64,000 nucleotides of DNA, from contig NC_051099.1 of NCBI RefSeq assembly GCF_901709675.1, forward strand, positions 5,332,001 through 5,396,000, given 5' to 3'. Under the pieces are notes generated by a model. It did no database searches. It was not told the origin of the DNA and worked only from the letters and a program-made list of their open reading frames with translations. Within the stretch, counting starts at the first letter, position 1. Every line of letters starts with the position of its first letter. Position numbers and translations under genes: made by a program. Positions 53,938 to 64,000 of this stretch are shown piece after piece. The stretch comes from Syngnathus acus. Its lineage: Eukaryota; Chordata; Actinopteri; Syngnathiformes; Syngnathidae.

Positions 53938-56900
53938 CCTCTCTAAAAGGAGTAATCTGACGCCTATTTATTTATTCATTTATTTATTTTATTTTATTTT
54001 TTTTACTTATTTATTATGTCTAACAAGCTAACGCCTTAATAATAATAATCCCAGGATGCCTCAGGGGAATTTTTAATGTTTTTAATTAAGGTACCCTGCA
54101 GATGTGCTAATGGTTTGTAATGACTTTCTGCCAATAACCTTTTTTTTGTAAAATGAGTTCCCCTGCCTCCAGTAGAGATATCCATAAAGACACTAAAACC
54201 AGATAACATATTTTATTTCTTTATTTATTATTTAGAAGGTGCTCGCAGGGGATATGGCTGGAGGTTGCTTACCTCTTGGGGGGATAAAAGCAATCTGTTA
54301 TGTTGGCTCTTTGTTCTCTTGCTGCTTAAAGCAGACCCCCCCCACATCATTCGTCAGCACCCCAGGCACGGCTACGAAATGCAGGATTGAGCCCCTGCAC
54401 GAGAGCTGATGCAAAGCTGACTCGAGATTTTTTTTCTCCCCAGAAGTAAATGTCCCTCTCAGGCCTCATCAGTAAAATCATTAAGCTGCCAACGCTAGCA
54501 CAGCAAAGTCAGGGCACTGAAAAATGTCCAAATTGTATTCTTTGCTGAGTCACTCCACACACATTCGAATGAACCTTGGAAATTAACTTTTTATGGGCAT
54601 TGCTTTTCTGTCACAGTCACAACTACTGACATTCTCTGTAAAATGTTAACCCCATTATTGTGATAAGTGACTCTATTCTTCCAAACCATGGCAAAATATC
54701 ACACCCTCTAAAACCACCCCACGTTTTTTTTTTTTTAATCCCTTTCCTACATTCTACCTGATCTCATTGCTCGGTGATTCAGCGCTCTCCGCCGTTGCAG
54801 CGTGGGTGCAGAGCTCTTCTTTCTGTTATGCTGACAGAGTGTGATCAGCCTATTGAGTCCATCTAATGAAAAGCCTGTCCAGTGATGATGCGTCAACTCC
54901 CCTTACTTAGCAAGTGTCATGGATGGATGCAGGGAAAAGCTTCCCATACCATATAAAAAGCATTCACACCTAAAAAAAAAAAAAAAAAGCTTGTGATTAT
55001 TGCGTGCTCATATTTATTTCACAATATTTGTTCCAGAATGGTGCAGACTACCGCTTTCTGGTACGTCAGAACTTTGAACTATTGCGAGCGTTGGACGAAC
55101 TTAAGAAGACATGCAGCATACTGAGGGAGGAAAATTGCCTGTTGGTAAGCCATGACTGAAGATGACACAGCACATTGTATTAACACTTATTTTTGGATGT
55201 AGGCGTTGTGTGATGCCATTTGTTACGCCCATGTGTTTAGCGGAAGAGCAGTGCTCCAGAAACGGAGGAGAAGGTCCGACGCTTGAGGAGGAAGAACACG
55301 GAACTGGCAGTGCTTGCCAAAAGACTGGAGGAGAGGGCGCGCAAATTGCAGGAGGCTAACCTCAAAATGGTACGCTGCACAAATTTAACACAGTCATGAA
55401 CAGCCTCTTTGTCCTCACTCTCAACCAAATATCAAAATGGACTCCGAATCAAGCTTGCGACCTCCTGTCGATGTTCTGGAACTTAGAAGACAATCACAAT
55501 ACCTTAATACTTGATCCTCGTAGGTGAGCGCTCCAGCGCTGATAAGGCCCGGATCAGTGGAACATTACAAGAGGGCATTTGCACGACAGCGAGCACGTGA
55601 CCTGGCCCAGCACGCCGACGCACTCTTGTGCAAGGAGAAGGAGATTGCCGCGCTGCAGCAGAACTTCAGGGAACTGGAAGCACAACTTGGCACTGCTAAC
55701 GTACTGTCTATTTTTATTTTCAATTTATTACCAACCATTCTTTCAACTCTGATTGTTATAATTAATCATTTTTGTAATATTGTCTGCTATTTATTTATTT
55801 ATTTTTTTGCATCTTGCAAAGTTGTACCCTGTTCTAACTCACCAGCCAGCACAGCTTCTGCTTTATGTAGACTCAAGTCTGCCCTCTGCTGGACATCAAT
55901 TGTACTGCTACCAAAACTCCCATTAGGGGAAAAAAACAGTTTCTTCCAAAAGTATTGGAACATTATACCTATTCCTTTACTTTTGCTGTGGACTGAAATC
56001 ATCTGGGTTTGATATCAAAACGTATTATTATTATTATATATATTATGTATATTTATTTGTTTATTTTAGCCATGCATGTGTCTGTGCAGGGTTCTCCCGT
56101 CCCATCAGTCAGAGTGGAATTTGAGAAACTGCTCAGGGAGTCTCAGAGAGAAGTTCTCCGGCTTCAAAGGCAACTGGCCGTCACCTCAACCACCCAGCAC
56201 CAAAACCAAAATCCCGATCCTGGTGGCCCAGAGAAGTGTGAGACACCTGCTCAGATGGTGGATGAGGAAGGGAAGGTAAAATAAAAATAAAAAAATCACT
56301 CCTTAGAGTCCATACACTGAGCAACTCTGCAAAACTGTGTTCCCAAGCTACTGCCATTGATTTGATTCTGTGGGATATGACATCATTCAAAAAATATTAT
56401 GTCCGTCCTCCTGATGTGCATATTTCCAACCTCCAAATGAAAGCATATAACATTCAGGCCTGAATGTTTACGCTGGCATGCATGCTGTTTTGCCGCGTTA
56501 TATAATGGCTTGTCGTTTGAGCCGATACTAATCTGCCACAAGCCATAATGAGATGATTCCCTTTCTCCAACTTGGACTTGATCAAAGATGCAAAACTCAC
56601 ACACACGCTCTTGATCCTCACTACATTTCAGTCTATTCTATTCCTCAAACCCGTAGAATTGACGATATGTTGTCCACTGACTGTAGGAATCCGTTACATA
56701 ATGTGGGCTTGGCGTGATTTACTACAGCAAAGTTAGTCAATGACACTACTTAACTATTTTTTTGCGACTTGTGGGGGGTGGGAAAAACTTCTGTGACTGA
56801 ATAGAATCATATTCTTTTCTATGTTGAGGTTTAGCATAGCATTAGGTCCTACATATGATATTCTTTTGACAGCGCACGTGTGTGTGATGTCCAGTCCCTC

Positions 56901-59900
56901 CTCGGGAAGCTCAAATGAGAATGCCGATTGTGGTAATCTCTCCTTTTGTGGGCCGCATGCACACACGCACTGGCAGTGACACACGAACACCCAGAACGGG
57001 GCCATGTTGTGTGAACTCTAATCCCCTCTAACAACAGAATGGTACAGTCCAGTAATCCGCTCTCTGTTGCTGTGGCAGCGGTGAGAGGGGTTTTGGGTGC
57101 TAGGTAAGACTCCGGCCGCACCAAAGAGCCCTGCTGTGGATAACTAGCAGGCCCAGCGACAGGCTTGATGTTGCCTCCCATCACGCAAACGGGGTAGGTC
57201 ATCACATCGCTTTCTATTTCCATGCCAATTCTTCTCGGCTTACCTCCTTTTTGCTACTCGGAGGTGACATTTAAGTCATGCAAAAGTTCAAATTGCCATG
57301 ACACATATCCGTGTTGCTATTGCTTAATGAGTGTTATTAAAGGCTGTCTCTCATGTTGGTCACATGAATTCCTGCAGAGCTGCTCGATTCAGGATTGACA
57401 ACATTTTTGTGCATGTAAATGACACTTCAAATGCACAAGGGCAGTCAACAATCCAGTTTGATATCAATCTTTGAGACGTCAGTGATCGGGCATGTATATG
57501 CTCTGTATTAAAAAGAAAATCAACGGGCAGGCCAATCCATTAAGGTGCTTTTAAAAGAAGTGATCCAGTTACCCGTTTCAGTAGTCTGCAGGGATTACAC
57601 CAATGTGCTTATGGCACTCGGGGACTGCTGAATGGTGGATGCACCAGGGCCCAGGTTGTTCTTGATCCTTTCCTTTGCATGGACCTCCTCCCCAGGGCGG
57701 ACTGGAGTGAAGTGGAGACAGCACAGCCACTGCTGTGCGTCCAGAGATTTGCTTATGATCCTTTGGTTGTGTGGACGGACCAAAGCCCTTAGTAATGTTA
57801 ACGTGTAGCATCATCATGACGTAAGGGCAAGAACGTGACAAGCCTCCAAACATTTCAGGCCCTTACAAATGGATCCACTTGAATGGATGAAGCCATTTTA
57901 CACATTGTGTGATTCTTCGCACATCAGGTTAAATTCTTCCCGTGTGCAAGGACTGGCCAGAAGACAATGAATACTAGAATCAGCAGTCTCAAAGGATTTT
58001 CATTCATGAATTTTGTTGCAACCTGCAGAATTGATCTCGTAAAAGCAAGAGACGAGTACTGTTCAATCCATTCTTCTGCAAAGTGTTCCAAAAGCCGGAG
58101 GAGAAGGAGCAGCAAAGTAGTAGAGATGTGTGATCTGCTTTTTCCTACCAAATCAAACAACCGAAAGAAAGGCATTGGAAAGTGGTGATTCTGCAATTCT
58201 TTTGCCTGGGGTTGTATTTAATCTGTTAGGTATTACGTAACCTTCTGCCTGCGTAGCCTTTTTGACAAACGGTGTCATTATTAGAGATGACATGGATGCT
58301 GATGGTATTTTGACAGTCTGCTCTTTTAAACAATTTGATCTTTTGGCTCATATGATGTGGCGTTGTAAATTTCTGCATTCTTAATGGGGCTCACCACGGG
58401 GTTACAACAAAATCCATCCTATTTAGATATTATTGAAATAAGCATCTCATACATAGACATCAAGTTTTCCAAATGATTCAATCTACTATTAAATCTGATA
58501 ATCAGTCACCCAAGATATGGGGGGGGGAGATAATTGATCATATTGGTTAAAAATGGTATGCTTCATACTTAAGGTGCTTCTATTCTGACCCGACTTACCT
58601 GTGTCTTGGAGAGCGGATTTATTTTGTAACCCTTTCCGCTTTTTTCTCATAAAATCTGGTGATTGATTGTAAAGGAAAGAAAATATTGATTCTTGAAGTG
58701 GGTCAGGACCATATATCCTGAGAACCACCCATGTCAAAAGGCTGATCCTGTATTAGGTCATGGCCTTGGCATCCCTTCTTCAGCGCTTGACCATTAGTAG
58801 CTTTAAACTCAAATCAGTGATTCTCATCTCCTGACACCCTGAGAAGATAGTTGTACAGTTTTATGGAAAGACCTGTCAGCAATTGCTGTCATTAAATGCT
58901 ATCCCTCCTAATTCCAATGTAAACGCAGTCATGTTTCATGCTTGAGGGAATCCCTGTGGATTATTCATTGATTCCAGCCAGACAGCGGCTAAGGAGGCAA
59001 AGCTGATAATCTGTCACTCACAAATTGTGGGGTGTCATGTGTCGTGGAACTACACTTGGACACTTACTTCCTTGCTTTCAATTCATCATTCAAATACGTA
59101 CGATGGATTTTTCTAATACTATCAAAACCCTATTGAGGAAATTGATGAATGTGACCAATGGATGCTTCTCGTGTCAGGTTGTAGGAGAGACCCCGCCGCG
59201 TGTGCCGTTAGATGAATCTCCATCTAGGTGTGAGAAGACTCCCGGAGAGGAGGAGGAGGAGTCGGGGCTGCCAGTGACGCCCCCGCACCCGGGCCTCAGC
59301 CCGACTCCCCCCCAGGAGGAGAAAAATTCCCAGAAGCATCTTCACTATCTAGTCAGTAACTCGGATATCATAGACGTGTTTGTCAAATAAATGATTGAAG
59401 TCCCGTGGCCTTAAAATAAGCTGATTTCTGCAATGCTGGCACTACATCTAAGCTGCATTTCGAATAATTAAATCATGCTAAGCTATCATGTGAGAATTCT
59501 AAAAGCAAATTGTAAATGAATTCTCATATATGATCCATGTTATTTGAGTTGTGTTTTGAGTTTGTTGCCATTTTCAGGAGAGCGAGCTGACAAAGAAGAG
59601 AAAAGAATGTGAAAATCTTGAGCATGAAGCAAAGAAGCGGCAGAAGAAATGCCTGGATTTGGTAAGTCATCTTTTTTTTTTTTTTTTTCCCCCCGACTTT
59701 CTGATTTAAACCCTGCCTGGTCTTTCTGTGGCTAGGAGAGCCAGCTTGAGGATGAGCAGGGCAAAAATGAGAAGCTAGAGGAGGAGGCACATCTCCTCAG
59801 GAGGAAGGCGCAGCTGCTCGACCAGGTTGGTGTCCGTCAAGTCTGTGGTATGATGCAATCCAGGTTAAGCAACAAATGATGGAATTCTGTTTTACAGACT

Positions 59901-62900
59901 CGAGTTGACAATGACGATTTGAAGGAAGAACTCTCCAAAGTGAGCGCTCAACACAATTCAGTTCTCGAGGAGAACCAGAGACTCTGTGCCAAACTGGAGA
60001 ACCTAGAGCAGGTCCTAAAGGTGTTCAGCGGGCCTTGAATTTTTTTTTTTTTAATGATTAAATTTGAATTGCTTTTTCACTGCTCACCACTAGTATATTT
60101 TGTCTCTCTGAGCAGCATATGCGAGAGGTCGCTGAGCGAAGGCAGCAGTTGGAATTGGAACATGAGCAGGCTCTGGCTATCCTTAAGTTCAAGCAGGATG
60201 AAATCAAACGCTTACAGCGAGTAAGAACCGCAGCACACAATTAACATTTCTGTAAAAGAGCTTTTGCCCACCAGGAGGCAACCTTTGGGCACTCGTGGTT
60301 GCCTTGAAGCACTTTTGATGGTGTCTTTCTATTCATAAAGCGCTGTGATTTTATTCTCTTTATTTGCTCTTTTTTTTTTTTCAGGCTCAGTTATTTGCCA
60401 AGAGGGAGCATGAAGGAGTGGTCCAGATGTTGGAGGTGAGCTTGTAGTCCACATCTCTGGCAGCCGCGTTGACCTTTAACCCAATTGCTGTTTCCGACGT
60501 GTATTTCATTAAAGCACGAATGGACTATTGAGGGTTTTATTTCACCAGGCAGAGAAAAAAAATGTATTGAAATGAAATTTACATCCTGCACTCTGCACCA
60601 TCCAAAACAACCACAAAGTAACCATAGCAACAGCTATCTGCTGCTTCGCCAATAACACGATGGTTGTCATCGGCCATCTTATTTTGCCGACGTGTTATTT
60701 CGCCCTATCAGACTTTGTTTTGAAATGAATTGTGTATTTGATTTTAGGAGTTGGTTGAGCTGGTGTTGCGGAGGGAGCTGGTAGAGTATAGCTGTCCCTC
60801 TTCCTGTTGCTTGGCTTCTTTGTTCAACATTCTGTCTCCTTAACTCAAAAGCGTCACAATAGAAAGTCTCGCTCCTGGAATTGGCCGTTATAAAACCCAA
60901 TGAATGCTAATAGACAATCTGCATCCTGACGAGATTTTCGACTCTGGCTCTTTAAGCTATTGTTGTTGTTTCAGAAGCATGGATTTGAATTTCTTTTTTT
61001 TTTTTTCCCCTTTTCTTACATCTGTGCTAACCAGAGTACACTGGACTGCATGCAGGTACTGTTGACCTTTAACCTGCTTAATCCCACGAACCGCATATTA
61101 ATCTTCCCTTACACAAAATCCCGTCCCGCCCCTCTATAACCTTTATTTGCCTCCTTTCATTCCGACCCAATATTTTTGGCTTCTCCGTGTGAATTGTGAC
61201 AGTTCCCTTTTATTTGGAAATGAATGTGATTGTTGTTGATTGACAGCTCTGTAAATTGTTAATACATTGCATCTTCACCTTGCTGCATCTCAGTAAGAAA
61301 TCATGTTTGTGTAGGTGTTGCAGACAGGAAGTGTTGAGACTGTTTTATGTAAATGCAAGCAGGAAACCGGCACCGCAAGCACAACCTTCATGCATGTGTG
61401 TGTGAGTGAGTGGCAAATAAATAGTAATAGGGTTGAAAAATGTGTATGGGACCTTTTCTGCTTGCCATTGCTCATTTGTAATCAAAATTTCACCCACGTT
61501 GCAAGTACAGGGAAAATCGAATTAAACATGAATATTTTAAGCAGATTTGATTTGTTTCATGAGATTCAATTAAAAGAAAAATGCATCAAATGCAATATGG
61601 TGAACAATGTGCTTTTGTGCAGTCAAAGGTGCGAGATCTGGAGGAGAAGTGTCGCAGCCAGAGTGAACAGTTTGGCTTGTTGTCCCGAGAGTTGGAGAAG
61701 TTTCGACTGCAGGCCTCAAAGTCGGACCTGGCCGGCGCCGCCCTTCTCAACCACCCCGGCCTCTCTGTTCTGACAAATGGAGTGGGCCTTTCTACAGATC
61801 GAGGTAAAACACAAAAAGCCACCCAAGGTTTTTTTTTCTTTAAATGACTGTACGTAATTGAAATAGTGACTTTATTTTTAGAAACATGAGCGACTTTTAT
61901 TTACACTTATTAAACAGGCGTGTTCATGCCATCCAAATACTGTACTTGAAAATACTAACTTGATTAGTTTGCAGCATGATTTATATTTTTTCTGCTTGTG
62001 GTCACAAACAAGCCCGTGCACATGCCCTTGGCTTCCTCCTCTTCACTTGTGAGTCATCTGCTGTTCCAGTCAGCCAAGCAGAAAACTGCCGCTGTCATGT
62101 GAGGGAGTGAAAAAATAAAAACAAACAAAATAAAATAAGGAATCCTATATTTTAGCTGTTTACATCTCTGCTAGTATAAATACTAGGAATACATAGGTCT
62201 CCTTTTCTGCATGTGAAAGTGCTTCTGGCCTATTTGGCTGGCATTTAACAAGTTGTGGGCAAATCTAACATCTCGCCCATACATCCGACATCTTGTTCGT
62301 GTCTTTTAGACTGCACAGATGGCTCATGGGATATGGAGTCTCTGAGCGAAATAGCCTTCTGGAGTCTCGAGGGAGGTGACACTCCCTCCTGCCCCGAGGG
62401 TAACGGTACGCCTTAGGCCTTTTCACAAAAAGCATGGCATGTTCTCGTCAGTAACGCAACTTGCATGAGACTGAGGTGAAAAGTGTCTGTGGAAAGAGTT
62501 AAGCCCCTTAGTGATGCTGGAGTGACACATGCTACCACAAGGTAGTGTGACCTCTGACTACAGACAGATGGAGGCAGGATTTCTCTGCGCTGTTTAATCA
62601 GTCAGGTTCAACCTTGAGCTTTCTGCATGTTGACCTCTGACCTAGCCAGAGTGAGAGCGATCCTGGATTGTGTATTAGCGCTCTCTTGCCTCTTTTCAGA
62701 TGTGGCTGCGGCACTTCGCAGCATGGGGAGCACCCCGCACGCCGCCGGGCTGTCCAGAGCGGAACGCTCGCCGCTCACCAAGCATCGAGAGCTTCCCACC
62801 ATCAGTGTCAGCAAGTCGGCCAACTCCTCCAGCAAGTCTGAGACTGCAAACCTCACCCCGAAGTCTGAGGGCCACCTTAGTCCGCACAAATCGAGCCCAA

Positions 62901-64000
62901 CACACGAGGTATGAGAAGATGGATGATTTACTTCCGCCATCTTTCGCATCTCTATCAGATGGGAACATTTGCTTCAAAAAGGAGCAAAACACTAAAAAAC
63001 TTGCAGATTAGGATATGAAACTCCAAAAAATCCAATATTAGGGTTATATAATCACATTAAATCTCATGCGGGGACATTAGCTATATAAGCTTTTCCATTC
63101 ATTAAATTAGGTACAGGCTCTTGTGTTACCGTCTGTGTGTTATGTGACCGACAGGTTTGGTCAGAGGTCTTATCATTCAGTCTGCAGGCCTCCCCTTCAA
63201 TTCAATAAAGATCGTGTTTGGTCAAATAATCCAGCCGCCACTGGATTATGTGGGTCAAATGGTCGTAGTTGTAAAATGCTTTACAGGGACGCTATAAATA
63301 TACTCATGAGATGAATGGATTTGACATACTCAAACAGCTTGTCACTTTTTTTAGTGTTAAGGATAAAGCACATTTTGATATCTTGCTTTACTTTGAGCGT
63401 TAATGACGTGCTATTTTTAGGAATGAGCTAGGCTGGCTTTAGCGGTTGAGTTTCACGCCACGTTTGTGATGTTCTCAGGTCGACACAGCCAGTGAGGTGG
63501 AGGAGCTGGATGTGGACCTGGCCCCTGCACCTTACGCTGCCAGCAGAGGCGCATCAAAGCTGCAGGTTTTTATTGCACGATACAGGTTTGTACATTTTTG
63601 ATCGACACAAAGAACGAGGATCTTATCTTGAGCTAACGTGCTGGCGAATGCACGTCAAACAGCTATAATCCTTACGATGGGCCCAATGACAACCCCGAAA
63701 TGGAGCTACCACTCACTGCAGGAGAATACATCTATGTGTACGGAGGCATGGATGATGACGGCTTCTATGAAGGTAGGTTGACACTATATTTTTGTATACA
63801 ATTTCATATTTGTTATTGGGTTTTTTCCCTCCCCCAGGCGAGTTGGTAGACGGAAGGAGAGGGCTGGTCCCCTCCAATTTCGTGGAACCCGTGTCAGATG
63901 ACGACGTCATGGGTACGGATCCGCCAGAGACTATTGAGCTAAGCCACAACAGCAGTTTGCACAGTGCCAGCCACCAGCATCACCTCCACGCAAGTGTCCG
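52481..64000 (+). CDS. tspoap1: TSPO-associated protein 1 / RIM-binding protein 1, N-terminal part
   Basis: Presynaptic scaffold linking RIM and voltage-gated calcium channels. Exons: 52481-52729, 55037-55144, 55241-55369, 55524-55700, 56090-56275, 59178-59351, 59578-59661, 59736-59825, 59898-60020, 60116-60220, 60385-60435, 61035-61055, 61623-61803, 62310-62405, 62700-62908, 63479-63585, 63663-63772, 63838 to the edge. Phases agree, giving about 787 residues in view. Residues about 84-560 are mainly coiled coil ([55 protein letters not shown]). A Ser/Pro linker and the first SH3 domain follow ([37 protein letters not shown]). The [16 protein letters not shown] and [11 protein letters not shown] blocks distinguish TSPOAP1 from RIMBP2. 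Fibronectin III and two further SH3 domains lie beyond the window. The first exon is poorly conserved and its ATG is the least certain part. Confidence 0.95.
52730..55036 (+). other. tspoap1: First coding intron of tspoap1
   Basis: 2.3 kb, AT-rich, with a 30-base poly-T tract at 53900-53929. No additional exon with supporting splice sites was recognised. Confidence 0.55.
53900..53929. repeat. Poly-T tract
   Basis: Thirty consecutive T in a tspoap1 intron, followed by AT-rich (TTTA)n-like sequence. Confidence 0.9.
56276..59177 (+). other. tspoap1: Large tspoap1 intron
   Basis: 2.9 kb without a recognisable exon. Minus-strand open frames around 56850-57220 and 57580-57850 lack splice-site and family support. 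Confidence 0.5.
61035..61055 (+). other. tspoap1: 21-nt in-frame microexon of tspoap1
   Basis: Encodes STLDCMQ, matching human TSPOAP1 STLDSMQ between LLE and the VREL(E) segment. Flanked by CTAACCAG and a GTACTG donor. Both neighbours are phase 0, so inclusion or skipping keeps frame. Human RIMBP2 as remembered lacks these seven residues. A UGC lies 5 bases before the acceptor CAG, within a pyrimidine-rich tract, as in exons activated by the eMIC proteins SRRM3/SRRM4. Confidence 0.85.

Noticed and set aside
57967-58188. 73-codon + strand frame in a tspoap1 intron
   Set aside because: AT-rich codons, no splice sites in phase with flanking exons, no recognisable domain.

Overview
The window is vertebrate nuclear DNA, almost certainly from a ray-finned (teleost) fish. 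It has GT-AG multi-exon genes, long introns, short interspersed DNA transposons, many simple repeats and CpG-rich first exons. No bacterial, viral or organellar gene is visible. Gene calls come from translating exons in the window and comparing them with remembered protein families. No alignment or database search was run.

Order, left to right: the 3' half of mlxipl (ChREBP, + strand, 1-2155); srrm3 (+, noncoding first exon near 2700-2899, coding 12873-28616); hspb1/Hsp27 (+, 30581-32679); ywhag/14-3-3 gamma (-, 36813-42063); ssc4d, a four-SRCR-domain scavenger receptor (-, 42924-47008); an unrecognised spliced gene (+, about 49610-52086) with a small divergent reading frame beside it; and the 5' two thirds of tspoap1 (RIM-binding protein 1, +, 52481 to the window edge). 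The first five are neighbours on human 7q11.23. TSPOAP1 is on human 17q22, so the unrecognised gene lies at a point where fish and human gene order differ.

The genes are independent units of glucose sensing, neuronal splicing, stress chaperoning, phosphoprotein binding, innate recognition and presynaptic scaffolding. There is one possible functional link. srrm3 encodes the eMIC domain that drives neuronal microexon inclusion, and tspoap1 in the same window carries a 21-nt in-frame microexon with a UGC just upstream of its acceptor. A phase-matched, purine-rich exon-like segment with a stop codon inside srrm3 (18323-18416) looks like a self-regulating poison exon.

Repeats include two copies of a hAT-like short element (3431-3746, 44995-45318), two TA-flanked inverted-repeat elements in opposite orientation in one srrm3 intron (13501-13876, 14814-15228), and many microsatellites and homopolymer runs. 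Most remaining sequence is intron or intergenic DNA with no recognisable gene.
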